Notes under the pieces: model-generated
The model's database searches: none
Seen by the model: only the letters and a program-made list of their open reading frames with translations
Told to the model about the DNA's origin: nothing
In this document: positions 35,001-50,000 of the stretch, in pieces
How positions within the stretch are numbered: position 1 is the stretch's first letter
How the letters are laid out: each line of letters opens with the position of its first letter
From: Dugong dugon
Lineage: Eukaryota; Chordata; Mammalia; Sirenia; Dugongidae
Direction: 5' to 3'
DNA: 64,000 nucleotides
NCBI GenBank assembly: GCA_030035585.1
Contig: CM057463.1
Span: 138,292,736 to 138,356,735, forward strand
Made by a program: the position numbers and the translations under genes

Positions 35001-38000
35001 TTGAATAACTTTTTTTTAATGTGACACATTCAATACCTACAAGGCAAACAAAATTATAGATTTTTGTATTGCAGACTTCAGTAGTTATTTTAATAAAATG
35101 TGCATATTGATTTATTTTATCTAGAACTAAACACTTGTTATATTTCATCTTAATTTGGCCATAACTTTGGGATCATTTCATCTTATTCTTTTCAGTTTCT
35201 TTTTTGATAAATAATAATAGGTTGCTTTGGAATATCTCTTAAACTCTGTTTTATAAAATTCCTTAATTCTGTAAATGTTTTCCTATAAACTCTTTCCATA
35301 TTAGAGCAGCTATATATATATATGTGTGTACGGGTGCGTGCATGTGTGTTGTTTGGATATAGTAGATGAAAGCAGCACTAGAATCAAGAAATTTTAGGAT
35401 AAAATTTATTTTCTATTTCCTAATTAAAATGAGCATATTTAAAGAACACATATACTGAGAGTCCTGATAAATTATAATGAGTATTCTTTTGAATTTAGGA
35501 TGAATGGGAAACAAAAGACTTCATGCAGTATTGTTTTGATTTCTTCTAGATTATGAAGTTAGAAATTGATGAGATTGCAGCACCTCGATCATTTATTTTT
35601 CTCTGGTGTGGTTCCGGGGAGGGATTAGACCTTGGAAGAGTGGTAAGATGGTGTTTTTTTTAAAGTAGATTTTTAAATTCACAGGAAAAAAATGTTAATG
35701 TATGTTGCATAAGAAGTCTGTAGATTAGTATCATTTTGCCCCATTTTTTAAATAGTTGGGAAATATCAGAAGGAAAATCTGTTCAGAAGAGAATGTTAGA
35801 AGGGTAGTACCCCTAAGTCAGTTAACTAGCACTAGGAATGAATGCAGCTGTTTCAAAATAGATTTTTTTGTAACTGCAGGAAGAGAATCGTTTAGAAATT
35901 TGAAACTCTGAATTGCAGTTCATAAATGAGCTACTTAGTATCATTTACTACTCACTGTAAGTAGCTAAAAGGTGTTCTTCTGAATAGGATTGACTTATGA
36001 ATTCCAAATGGGAGCCAAATCAAATTGAAAAGGTAACAGAGCATCTGAAACACATTATAGTTTGAATAAATGAATAAGAGAAAGAAATTCTAACACCTCA
36101 ACTATTTTAAGAACCTTGTATTTAATTGTATTGCATAGCTTTTCTTTCTTTTTTTTTGGTGGAGTATTTTGGATATCTAAATGCAAACAAAACAGCATAT
36201 GCTGTTTTGTTCAAGAATAACGGGAGCATTGTGGTTAGTTGGCAGGAGTCTTCCGTTTTTGGTCTCAGTTTTCCTGTTGACAGTGAGATTTTGGGCAAGA
36301 AGGTACTCCTGTGGTTCTCAGTTTCCTCACCTCTTATTGGATAATAGCTTTCCATTTTTAGAATGTGTTACATGTTATATAACAAACGACCTCATTTAAT
36401 GCATGCTAATTCGGGCAGGTGTCCATTTGAGAGGTGAAGAATTTAAGTAGGATTATATGAGATAATTAAGTAGGATTATATTAAAATACATATGTGCTCA
36501 AACTGTGTAATTGTACAATTGCTACATATTTTATGTGTAAGTAATAAGTTTGAGACAGTTGGGTAACATCATTGCTTCTGTCATTTATTAACTCCAAGGT
36601 AAGACTATAACCTATGCCTGCTGTACTTTAATTGGGTATCTCCATTCTTTTGGTGACGGCTCCCCAAAGAACTGTGGGAAAGTTAAGAAAGTAGAGAAAA
36701 AGAAATATACTGCATGTATTTATGTGTATATTGATATTTACCTTTTTTAGTTCTGATGTCTGTTTTTTGGTCTTTCCTCCCACCCCCTAAATTAGATTGA
36801 AAATGGTTAAGAGGTTTTTTCTTGTTTGTTTATGCAGTTTATCATATTGGTGAAAGCAGATTTTGATTTTAAAAAAGAAAAATAATTCAGCATGAAAAAT
36901 ACGAGTTTTCTGTAAATACCCATTACCATTGAGTCAGTTCCAACTCATAGTGATCCTATGGGGTAGAGTAGAACTGTCCCATAGGGTTTCCAAGGAACAG
37001 CTGGTGGATTTGAACTGCTGACCTTTTGGTTAGCAGCCCAGTTCTTAGCCACTGCACAATCAGGGCTCCAAATTAGTGCATTAGGGAATGTAAAATTTAG
37101 GCCCTTATGATGTTTAACAAACATCCAGTGTGAAACAGGAACAGATGTTGATATTGATTTTTGAAATTTTAAAGTGAAAGTCTAAGCTTCATTTTGAGAT
37201 GCATCTCCCTTTACACAATAAGAGCATATGTTTTATGCTCCACTGTAACATTTATACATACTTGATTATAGCACCACCAATATTATTCTGCACCTTATTT
37301 CCTCCTAATTTACTCTTAAATTGTCTGAAGGTAAGGATAATGCTTCATTCCTGCTTTTACTCCCTGTAGCTAGCCATTAAACCAAACCCGTTGCTGTAGA
37401 GTGGATTCCAATAGCATATAATCTAGTATATGGCACCTGTTTATATATACCAGATTCTAGAATGCTAAGGTTCAAATCTCTGTATTTTCTCAATTATATA
37501 AAGGTAAGCATTTTACTCAGTAAAGTATATTTCCAGTAAAGATATACACATAACAATAGTCTTTGAATTTTTTTTTAAAAGGTAATAGCATTTAATATAA
37601 AAAGAAAATTTTATAGGGCTATCTCATTTGAAAAGAAGTTATCAGTTAGAAGTGTTTCAGCAGTGTTTAACTTTGTCAAAGGGTATAAAATTGAGGAATC
37701 AAATTATCTTTTGGATTATTTTATGATTACAGAGAGACTGTGTGTTTCCTTATGTTTAAAATCTAATCACAAAGGACCGTATATTATATGATTCCATTTA
37801 TATGAAATGTCCAGAGTAGGACGCTCTATAGAGACAGAAAATAAGTTAGTGGTTGCCTGTGATGGGGTTGAAGGTGATGGTCAAGAGGTGCAGGATTTCT
37901 TTTGAGGGTAGTGGAAATGTTCTAAAATTGATTGTGATGGTGGATGGACAACTTTGTGAATATACTAAAAGTCATTGAATAGTATACTTTAAATGAATAA

Positions 38001-41000
38001 ATTATATGATGTGATATATTCATATATGATATCTCAGTAGAGCTTTTAAAATAATTGAAATTAAAACCCAGCTTATATTGATGACAAAAGAAGGTAGTAT
38101 TGAAGAATTGGAGCACTGTATACTTTTTTCTGTGTTTTAATATTTAACTGTATATATTATATTAACATCCAAAAGATGCATATCATTTTGTATAATTGCT
38201 GTATTTTTCAAGACATTTCTTTTTTATTTCTGCACTGAAGCAAAATTACAGTGCTACTTTGGAGTTTAGTATCTCAAACATCTGGACAGTTTTTTAATGT
38301 TGGTTGATTATTGTAAGTATTGTTTATTTTTTTAAGTTAAGGATTTTTTTTATTCTTTCATTTCTAGTGTTTACGCAAGTGGGGTTACAGAAGATGTGAA
38401 GATATATGTTGGATTAAAACCAATAAAAACAATCCTGGAAAGACTAAAACTTTAGATCCAAAGGCTGTCTTCCAGCGAACAAAGGTATTGTCCTTAATAT
38501 TTTATTTTCTTTATTTTTATTATTTAATCTTAAGCTTTCCGGAATTTCTATACTTTCCAATTAATTTTGCTGAAAAGATCCTTTTCTTAGACTTGTAAAA
38601 ATGTTATTAAGCATTGCAGGAATACATCTTAATTAATATTGAAATGTTTTATTCATTATGTTAGATTAGCCTCCACTGTGCTAGAGAGGGGGGTACATAT
38701 TCCTGCATGTCCTAAACTACTGTAATCCTAAATCAGATAGAGGTTTTTGGGACCCCTGATCCCCAGATTTTTTTCCATTTCTCTAGGCACAAGAAGAAGA
38801 GATGTCAGTAAGACTGATAGCTAGCTTAGAGACATATTTCTCTCCCCTTCCCTTCTCCTCTTTGTGTCCCGTGAGGGCCTACACAAGAATCCATGAAAGC
38901 CTTTGTATGCTTTGTATGAATGCTAGTATCAGGCCTTAACAGTTTTTGCCATTCAATCCTCCCACTCATTAGGGAGTTACGAGTGCGAGAGTCTTTCTTA
39001 TTAAATCTATCTTGGACTGGTAAATTCTTTCAAAGATGTCTTAGTTATTTAGTGCTGCTATAACAGAAATACAAGTGAGTGAATGGCTTTAACAAATAGA
39101 AATTTATTTTCTCACAGTTTGGAAGGCTAGAAGTCAGAATTCAGAGCGCTGGCTCTTGGAGAAGGCTTTCTCTCTCTGTCACCTGTGGAGGAAGGTCCTT
39201 GTCTCTTTTGAACTTCTGTTCCTGGGTGATCTTCTTGTGGCTTGGCATCTCTCTTTCCCCATCTCTGCTTCTTTTGCTTGTTTAATCTTTTATATTTCAA
39301 AAGAGGTTGACTCAAGACACACCCTACACTAATCCTGCCTTATTAGCATAACAGAACAACCCATTCCCAAATGGGATTTTAACCACAGGAATAGAGGTTA
39401 GGATTTACAACACATTTTTTAGGGGGACATAATTTAATCCATAACAGAAGGGAGCCAAAACCACTCTTGTCCCTGGTGGTTCATGTAGTCAAGTGAGAGA
39501 TTAGATTTATTTAACCTTCCAGCTTACTCCTTTCCCCTCAAAATCTAGATTTAATAAAAAAGGACAAAAAACTAACAAACAAAAAAAGAAAATTGCTTGA
39601 TTTTCACATTTACTTCTGTTGAGCATTTGTAACGTATCTGTGTTTAATGCCCCCTCTAGTACACTGGTGGTGCAGTGGTTAAGCACTCAACTGCTATCTA
39701 AAAGGTTGGCAGTTCAGACCCATCAGCCACCTGCTCCATGGGAGAAAGATGCAATCTGCTACCGTAAAGATTACAGCCTTGGAAACCTTAATGGGGCAGT
39801 TCTGCTGTGTCATATAGGATCACAATGAATTGAAATCGACTCAGTGGCAATGGGTCTTAGTATATCATTTTGATTTTGGATTATACAAGGCCCAATATAG
39901 CATCATTTTAAGATTCCAAGATCAAGAGCTATGTTTCCGAGACTGGTGATAATAAGTTATTTACAAGTTAGAGGGGAAAAGACTCCTGACTCAGTTCTAA
40001 AATCTAACAGCCCAATTTTAATACTCTTGTTTCTAGGTTCTGTGGCAGTACTCTACATCCAGAGATCCAGGCTTTCTTACTCTGTTTTCACTCATAGAAC
40101 AACTATATCTCAAAGATTCAAAGAAATAAGGATTGTTTTGGAATTGGGGACATCAGAAATGTAAAATGTTTTGAAACGTGACTTTTGGTGAAAAGAGATT
40201 GACTACTCTTAATCCGCTCTTGTTGCTACTTAGGAACACTGCCTTATGGGGATCAAAGGAACTGTTAAGCGTAGCACAGACGGAGACTTCATTCATGCTA
40301 ATGTTGACATTGACTTAATTATCACAGAAGAACCTGAAATTGGCAATATAGAAAAACCTGTAGAAATTTTTCATATAATTGAACATTTTTGTCTCGGTAG
40401 AAGACGGCTTCATCTTTTTGGAAGAGATAGTACAATTCGACCAGGTAGGACCTCACTTAAAAAAATCGTTGTGGTTCCAGTTCTTTGGGATATGGTGTCA
40501 AGCAATAGGATGCAGAGCTGTGTAAAATAAAAGTCCTGTGATGTGTTTGACTCCCCTTCTTACTGTACTTCAGATATGCCAAGCTCATTGTTGCCTCAGT
40601 GCTCTTCCATGGTTCTGTCTCCTTTCATTCCAGTGCCTGCTCATATGTCCCCTTCTCAAACAGGCCTTTTCTCACAAGCCTAGGTAAACTAGCCAACTTC
40701 CCACTCCACTCCCCTCCTCCATCACTCTTTCCCTTTATTATGTTTTATTTTTCTTCATAGCACTTACCATTATCTGAATTACAGATTCATTTGGGCACAT
40801 GTTTATAGTCAGTCTCTCTAGCACGCAGTCTCATGGAAGGCAAAGGCTGTCTTATTTACTTTTTTATGCGCAGCATAAAATGAGAGTTTATTAGAAATTC
40901 TGATGTTCATTCTAAAAAGAGGAATCGTTGAAGTTCTTTAACGTATATGTATGACAGAATTCTCCCCCCTGCTCTACCCCCATCAGTTGTTTCTTTGAAG

Positions 41001-44000
41001 GTATATTTTGATGAATACAAAACCTTGAAAGTACTTCAGCTATAGAAACTTGTTAGTTGCTGTTGAGTCTGTTCTGACTCATGGTGACCCCATGTGTTAT
41101 GGAGTACAACTGTTCCTTAGGGTTTTCTTCACTGTAATCTTAATGGATGCAGAACGCTGGCCCTTTTTTTCTGAAGTACTGCTGGTTTGAACTTCCAACC
41201 TTTAGGTTAGCAGTCAAGTGCAAACCACTTGTACCACCTAGGGACCTTCATAAAATTAGGTAAAATAATAAAACCAAAGTCACTTTACAAAGAAATTTTT
41301 TTGTGTGTGACATGTATAGTCTAGAATTTGTCTTTACAGAAAGTGTTCAGTATGTTAAAAGCAAATATTTTTTCTTGTGGCAGTTTGCCAAAATTCATGC
41401 TAAAAAAATACATCAATTCTCTGTGTACAGCTCAACAAAGTATCACAGAGTGGGCACAGCACATCTGTATAGCCACCATCCAGGTTAAGAAATAAAATAT
41501 TCCCAGCATCCCTTATGCCCTTTCCTTGTCATTATTCTCTGCACAAAGATAACCCACTCTCCTGACTTAAAACATTGTAGATTAACTTTTAGATTTCTAA
41601 AACTAATGACCTTGCTAAAATCACATATTAATTCTAATAATGTATTTGGTAGTTCTTTTTTCTCCCATGTATATAATGATGCCAGCTGCCAAAAAAAAAG
41701 GTTTTTTTCTTTTTCTTTTCCATCTTTATTTCCTTTATTTCTTTTCCTTGCTTTATTGCACTGGCTGGTATCCAGTAAGTGATGAGTACAAGTGGTGATG
41801 GCAGGTATTGTTGACTCAGTCCTGTTCTCTGCATTTCTCCATTAAGCCTTGCATTTACTGTTATAGATCATACTGCTTTTTATCAGAATAAAGAAGTTCT
41901 TTAACGACTTTTAGTCTTCGTTTTCTAAAGGTTTTTTGTTTTGTTTTTAAATTGTGAATAGAGATTGAGTTTTATCAAATGCTTTTTTTGCATTTATTTA
42001 GATCAAGGATTGGCAGAATTATTCTATAAGGGCCACATAATCAAAGTTTTAGCCTGCCGGCCGTACAGTCTCTTGCTACTATGCAATTTTGCCATTATAG
42101 CAATTTGAAAGCAGCTATAGACAACATATAAATCAATGAGTGAGGCTGTATTCCAGTGAAACTTTGTAAAAGCAGATGGAGAGCTAGATTTGGCTTGCAG
42201 ACTGTAGTTTGCCAACCCCTGATCTAGATGGTCATATGTGTTTTAGCCTTTATTCTGTTAACGTGGTGAACTGCATAGATTGATTTTCAAATGTTAAACC
42301 TGTCACAGATTTCCTTGAATAAACCTAACTTGATTGTGATGTGTTACACTTTTTATGTATCTCATGATTTTGTTTTCTGATGTTGTACTTAAGACTATTT
42401 CATCTGTATTACTAAGAAAGACTAGTGTGTGATTTTTAATTCTTATAATATTAGTGTCAGGTTTTGATATCCATATCTCATTTTTTTTGGCCTCGTAAGA
42501 TAAGTTGGGCCTTATAAAACTCACCTAGAAGACTTTGTACAAAACACCAATCCAAATCCACTGCTGTTGAGTTGATTCCAATTCATAGCAATCCTACAGG
42601 ACAGAGTAGAACTGCCCCGTAAGGTTTCCAAGGAGCAGCTGGTGGTTTCAAACTGCCGACCTTTTGGTTAGCGCTGAGCTTTTAACCATGGCACCACCAG
42701 CGTTCCAGCTTTGTACAAGGCTGATGCTATTTCTTCCTAACATAGTTGAATAAATTCACTGGTGAAGCTGTCGGGGCCTCAGGTTTTCTTTAGCCTGAGA
42801 AATTTTACAATTATAGATTTAATTTTCTTATTAGTAAGAGGGCTATTCAGATTTCCTGTTTTTTCTTACGTCAGCATTTTTTGTTTTCTTGATTTTTTAA
42901 ATCAATATTATTAGTCTTTTCAAAAAAATGAATCTTTGCCTTTGTTGATCCTCTCTATTGCGTGTTTATTTTTATTTCATTATTTTCTGCTTTTTATTTT
43001 CTTCCTTCTTTCTTTGGGCTTACTTCGCTATTTTCCTGTCTGAGGTATATGATTAGATCATTGTTATTCAACTTTTCTGTATTGTATTGAATTGTATTGT
43101 ATTTATGGTTCTGAATGTCTTTAAACACAGCTTTATTACATTCCAAAAGCTTGACATATAGTATTTTTTATTGTCATTTATTTCAAAATAGTTTTTAAAT
43201 TCTTCATTTTTACTACATATTTAACCCATTGGTTATTCAGAAATGTGTTATTATTATCATTGTTATTGTTTCTTGGTTTAGTGTCATTGTGCAAGTGACA
43301 TATAGTGTAATATTTCACTCCTTTGTAATTTGTTGGGATTTGCTTTATGATCCAGTTTTGATAAATGTTTCAATACAGTTGAAAATAATACATAATCTGT
43401 TTTTGTTGTTGGTTGCAGTGTTTATTAATTGAGTATTCTTTACGGATGATACCCATGTCTTTACTGATTTTTTAAAACTACTTATTCTTAAGGAAGGTCT
43501 GTTAAAATCTACTATGATTATGAATTTATGATCTTTATTTTGTTGCCAGTTTTTTATTTATGTGTATGTTTGAGGCTATGTTGTGAGTTGTATATAAAAT
43601 ATAGAATTTTTATAGAAATTAGATTTATTCTCTTAATATTATGAAATATCCTTCTTTATCCAATGATTTAAGCTTTGAAGTCCACTTCATCTTATATTAT
43701 TGTAACTATTCCAGCTTTCTTTTAATTTGCATTTTCATGACATACTATTTCTATTCTTTTACTTTGAATTTTTCTACATTCTTTAAGATGTCTTTTGTGA
43801 GCAAACACATGATTGCTTTATCTTTTTTTAATTGGACCATTTAGTCAAGCTATATATAATGTAATTCCTGATATATTTGGACATAAATTATCATCTTCCT
43901 GTTTACATTGGTATTACCTATTCTTTGTTCCTTTTTCTCTCATCTTTTTTGCATGGATTAAATTTTTTTTTTTTTTTTTAATTTATTGTACTTCAGGTGA

Positions 44001-47000
44001 AGGCTTACAGAACAAATATTTCTCATGAAACAGTAGTACACGTGTTGTTTTATGACATTGGTTAACAACCCCACAACAAATTAACCCTCTAAATTCTCAA
44101 CCTTTTTTTTTTTTTTTTTTTGGTGAAAATACACATAGCCAAAGATACACCATTTCAAAAATTTCTACATACACAGTTAAGTGAGATTGACTCTGCTCCT
44201 CCAGGTGTGCTGTTATTCTCACTTAAGATGAAGGCTTATAGAACAAAATAGTTTCTCATTTAACAGTTACTACAAATGTTGCCCTATGACAATGGTTAAC
44301 AATCTCACAACACATCAACAATATCCTTAGTCAACCTTGTGTTCCCTATCACCAGCTTCCTTGTCCCCCTCTGCCTTCTGGCCCTTGTCACTGGACTCCT
44401 GTACCTTGTTAGTCTCATTTGGTCTTTAGAGGGCTGTGCACTCCCAGGCTGAACACTGAACCTCGGAGGTAACTTCACCACTGAGCTAAAAGGGTGTCTG
44501 GGGGCCATACTCTCGAGGTTTCTCCAGTCTCCTTTAGGCCAGTAAATCTGGTCTTTTTTTTGTGAGTTAGAATGATGCTCTACATCCTTCTCCAGCTCTG
44601 TCCAGAACCCTCTGTTGTGATTCTGGTCAGAGCAGTCAGTGGTGGTAGCTGGGCACCATCTAGCTGTACTGGACGCAGTCCGGTGGAGGCCTTGGTAGCT
44701 GTGGACAATTAGTCCTTCGGACTAATATTTTCCTTGTATCCTGTTCTCTTCTTTCTCCCTTGCTCCCAAAGGGATGAGACCAGTGGAGTATCTTAGATGG
44801 CCGCTCACAGGATTTTAAGACCCCAGACACTACTCACCAAGGTAGAATGTAGAGCATTGTCTTTATAAACTGTGTCATGCCAGTTGAGCTAGATGTTCCC
44901 TGAGACCATGGTCCCCAGAACCCTCCGCCCAGCAATTCAGTCCCTCAGAGAGTTTGGATGTGTCTATGGGGCTTCCATGACCTTTCCTTGTACAGGTGGT
45001 GCTAGTTTCCCCTGTATTGTGTAGTGTCTCACCCTTCACCCAAGATACCACTTATCTATTGCCTATTTAGTATTTCCCCCCCACCCCTCCCATCCCTGGT
45101 AACCAACAAAGATTGTTACATTTTGTGTGTGAACTTTTTCATGCGTTTTTAAAACAGAGGTCTCATACAGTATTTGTCCTTTTGTGATTGACTTATTTCA
45201 CTCAGCATAATGTCCTCCAGTTTCACCCATGTTACGAGATGCTTCACAGGTTCATTGTTGTTCTTTCTCGTTGCATAGTACTCCATTGTGTGTATGTACC
45301 ATAGTTTATTTATCCATTCATCTCTTGATGGGCATCTACGTTGTTTCCATCGTTTTGCTGTTGTGAACAATGCTGCCATGAACATAGGTGTGCATATGTC
45401 TATTCGAGTGACGACTCTTATTTCTCTAGGATATATTCCTAGGAGTTGGATTGCTGGATCCAATGGTATGTCTATCTCTAGCTTTCTGAGGAAGCGCCAT
45501 ATCATTTTCCAAAATGGTTGTATCATTTTGCATTCCCACCAGCAGTGCATAAGAGTTCCCATCTCCCCGCAGCCCCTCCAGCATTTGTTATTTCCAGTGT
45601 TTTTGATTCGTGCCAGTAATGCCGGGGTGACATGGTATCTCATTGTGGTTTTAATTTGCATTTCTCTAATGGCTAGTGATCGCGAGCATTTCCTCATGTG
45701 TCTGTTGGCCATTTGAATGTCTTCTTTGGTGAAGGGTCTGTTCATTTCCTTTGCCCATTTTTTAATAGGATTATTTGTCTTTTTGTGGTAGAGGTGTTGG
45801 ATTTTCTTGTAGATTATGGAGATTAGACCTTTGTCTGACTTGTACTGTCCCAAAATTTTTTCCCGGTCTGTAGGTTCTCTTTTTACTCTTTTGGTGAAGT
45901 CTTTTGCAGAGCATAGGTATTTGATTTTTAGAAGATCCCAGTTATCTAACTTATCTATTGGGGTTTGTGCATTGATGGTTATGGTTTGTATCCTGTTAAT
46001 GCTGTGTATTAAGGCCTGAAGTGTTGGTCCTACTTTTTCTTCTATGAACTTTATAGTTTTGGGCTTTATATTCAGGTCTTTGATCCATTTTGAAGTAGTT
46101 TTTGTATATGGTGTGAGGTATGGGTCCTGTTTCATGTTTTGCAAATGGATATCCAGTTTTGCCAGCACCATTTGTTAAAAAGACTGTCTTTTCCTCATTT
46201 GATGGACTTTGGGCCCTTGTCGAAGATCAGGTGACCGTAGGTGGATGGATTTACATCTGGCTTCTCAGTTCTGTTCCACTGGTCAATGTATCTGTCGTTG
46301 TACCAGTACCAGGCTGTTTTGATTACTGTAGCTGTATGGTAGGTTCTGAAGTCAGGTAGTGTGAGTCCTCCAACTTTATTCTTCTTCTTCAGTAGTGCTT
46401 TACTTCTTCGGGGCTTCTTCCCTTTCCATATAAAGTTAATGATTAGTTTTTCCATCTCTTTGAGGAATGTTGTTGGTATTTGGATCGGGATTGCGTTGTA
46501 TTTGTAGATTGCTTTGGGTAGAATGACATTTTCACAATGTCGAGTCTACCTATTCATGAGCATGGTATGTTTTTCCATTTATGTAGATCCCTTTGAGTTT
46601 CATGCACTAGTGTTTTGTAGTTTTCTTCTATAGGTCTTTTACATCCATGGTCAGATTTATTCCTAAGTATTTTATCTTTTCAGGGGCTATTGAAAATGGT
46701 ATTGTTTTCCTGATTTCCTTTTCATCGTTCTCCTTACTGGTGTATAGGAATCCAACTGATTTTTGAATGTTTATCTTGTATCCTGCTACTCTGATGAATC
46801 TTTCTATTAGTTCCAGTAGATTTCTCGTAGAGTCTTCAGGGTTTTCTATGTATAGTATCATATCATCTGCAAACAGGGACAGTTTAACTTTTTCATTACC
46901 AATTTGGATGGCCTTTATTTCTTTTTCTTGCCTTATTGCTCTTATTGTTAAATAGGAGTGGTGATAAAGGGCATCCTTGTCTTGTTCCTGTTTCCAAGGG

Positions 47001-50000
47001 GAATGTTTTCAGCCTGTCTCCATTAAGAATGATGTTGGCTGTTGGTTTTGCATAGATGCCCTTTATTATGTTGAGAAATTTCCCTTCTATACCTATTTGA
47101 TTGAGAGTTTTTATGAGGAATGGGTGTTGGACTTTGTCATATGCCTTTTCTGCGTCAATTGAGATGATCATGTGATTCTTTTCTTTCCTTTTATTTCTGT
47201 GGTGGATTATGTTGATTGATTTTCTAATGTTGAACCATCCTTGCATACCTGGTATGAATCCTACTTGGTTGTGGTGTATTATTTTGTTGATATGATGCTG
47301 AATTCTGTTGGCTAGAATTTTGTTCAGAATTTTTACATCTATATTCATGAGAGATATTGGTCTGTAATTTTCTTTTTTTGTGACATCTGCCCGGTTTTAG
47401 TATCAGCGTTATGCTGGCTTCATAGAATGAATTTGGAAGTGTTGCTTCCTCTTCTATGCTCTGAAATAGCTTGAGGAGTACTGGTACAAGCTCTTCTGTA
47501 AATGTTTTGTAGAATTCTCCAGTGAAGCCTTATCAGCCAGGGCTTTTTTTGGTTGGGAGTTTTTTTTATTACCTTTCAGTCTCTTCTCTTGTTATGGGTC
47601 TGTTCAGATTTTCAACATCACTTTGTTGTAGTTTGGGTAGGCCATGTGTTTCTAGAAATTTATCCATTTCCTCTAGGTTTTCAAATTTGTTGGAGTATAG
47701 TTTTTCCTAATATTCTGTTATAATCCTTTTTATTTCAGTTGGGTCTGTTGTAATGCCCCCCATTTCATTTCTTATTTGGGTTATTTGCATCTTCCCCTGT
47801 TTTTCTTTTGTTAGTCTGGCCAGTGGTTTGTCGATTTTGTTGATTCTTTCAAAGAACCAACTTTTGGTTTTGTTGATGCTTTCTATTGTTTTTCTGTTCT
47901 CTATTTCATTTATTTCTGCTCTGATCTTTACTATTTTCTTTCTTCCGGTGGTTGTGGGCTTTTTTTGCTGTTCTCTTTCTATTTGTTTGAGTTCTGTAGT
48001 TAATATTTTTGATTTTGTCTCTTCTTTTTTGATACGTGCATCTATTGCTATAAACTGTCCTCTGAGGACTGCCTTTGCTGTGTCCCAAAGGTTTTGGTAT
48101 GATGTGTTTTCATTCTCATTTGATTCTAGGAATTTTTGGATTCCATCTCTGATTTCTTCCATTACCCACTGATGTGTAAGCAGGGTATTATTCAGTTTCC
48201 ATGTAATTGATTTTTTTTCCTTTCTCTTTCTATTGTTAATTTCTACCTTGATGGCATTGTGGTCAGAGAAGGTATTTTGAATTATCTCAACGTTTTGGAT
48301 CTTGTTGAGGATTGCTCTGTGGCCTAAGATGTGGTCTATTCTGGAGAACGTTCCATGTGCGTTGGAAAAGAATGTGTACTTTGCAGCGGTTGGATGGAGT
48401 GTTTGTGAGGTCAAGTTGGCTGATTGTGCCCTTTAGGTCTTCTGTATCTTTGCTGAGTTTCTTCTTAGTTGTTCTGTCCTTTACTGAGAGTGGTGTGTTG
48501 AAGTCTCCTACTATTATTGTGGAACTGTCAATTTCTCTTTTCAGTGTTGTTAGAGTTTGTTTTATGTATTTTGGAGCCCTGTCATTGGGTGTGTAGATGT
48601 TTATTATGGTTATGTCGTCATGATGGATCGTCCCCTTAATCATTATATAGTGTCTTTCATTGTCTTTTATGGTAGATTTTGTTTTAAAGTCTATTTTATC
48701 TGAGATTAGAATTGCCACTCCTGCTCTTTTTTGGTAGTTGTTAGCTTGATATATTTTTTTCCAACCTTTGAGTTTTAATAAATTCACATCTTTGCTTCTA
48801 AGGTGTGTCTCTTGTAGACAGCGTATTGATAGATCCTGTTTTCTTATCCATTCTGTCACTCTCCGCCTCTGTATGGGTGCATTGAGTCCATTTACATTCA
48901 GTGTAATTATTGATAGATGTGAATTTGTTGCTGTCATTTTGTAGTGCTTTTTTTTGTGGTGCTGATGTTTTCTGTGTTCTTCTTACTCTTTTGTGCTGAG
49001 TTACTTTTGTTAGTGTATTTTTTTTTCATTTCTTTTGTTTTTGCTGAGACTTTATGTTTTTCGTCTTTATTTTTATGAGTTGGTTTGTTAACTTTCTTTG
49101 TGGTTACCATGAATTTTACCCTTATCTTTCTAAGTTTGAAGCAGTCTACCATTACTTGGTATCACCTTGCCTTCCTTTCCATTAGAAAGTTCTATACCTA
49201 TGCTGTTTATTCCCTCTTTCATTGTTTTGATGTTGTTGTCATGTATCGATTGACTGCTCTGATTCCCTGTTGTATTTGTTTTGGTTTTGGATAGCCCTCG
49301 GGAGTTCATTTCTTAGATTGGTATCTGGCTCGTATGATCCTGCGTCCTCGGTTCTGCCTGTGGGCTGAAGCTGTTTGTCCTCAGATCGAAGAACTCCCTT
49401 TAATAATTCTTGTAAGTTTGGTTTGACTTTTACATATTCTCTTAGTTTCTGTTTATCTGGAAATGACCTAATTTCACGATCACATTTGAACGAGAGTTTT
49501 GCAGGATATGTTATTCTTGGCTCACAAGTTTTTTCTTTCAAGATTTTATATCATTCCATTGCCTTTTTGCCTGCATGGTTTCTGCCGAATAATCTGAGCT
49601 TGGTCTTATTGTTTCTTCTCTGTATGTGACTTCTTGTTTTTCACGAGCTGCTCTCAGGATTCTTTGTTTGTCTTTGGTCTTGGCGAGTGTGAATATGATA
49701 TGGGTTTCTGATTTCCTTTTGGGGTCTCTTCTATATGGGGTTCATTGAGCTCCTTGGATGGCCAGCTTTATATCTTTCATGATATTAGGGAAGTTTTCTG
49801 TCAGCAGTTCCTTAATGATCCTCTCTGTGTTTTCTGTTTTCTCCCCCTGTTCTGAAATGCCAATCACTCATAGATTTTTTTCATAACTCTCAGGGTCTCT
49901 TCATTTTTCTTTGTTCTTTTTTCTGAGTTTTCCTGAAACAGAGTTGTAGCCAAGTGTTTGTCTTCAGTTCCACTGATCCTGTCTTCCACGGTTTCAGGTC

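Larger units (their letters stand above)
31685..35549 (+). other. METTL14: METTL14 intron 7
   Basis: 3,865 bp. It contains an AT microsatellite, an L2-like 3' end, about 0.95 kb of an ancient unnamed repeat, one AfroSINE and further AT-rich simple sequence. No additional exon is seen. Confidence 0.85.
35643..38367 (+). other. METTL14: METTL14 intron 8
   Basis: 2,725 bp with a MIR-like stretch, a 26-bp perfect palindrome, one AfroSINE, one SINE tail fragment and an old L1 3' fragment. The remainder is unique and AT-rich. Confidence 0.85.

Noticed and set aside
45149-48937. Long minus-strand open frames (340, 235 and 216 codons)
   Set aside because: They are frames of a decayed L1 ORF2 (FADD, LQETHL and GDFN motifs), not host genes.
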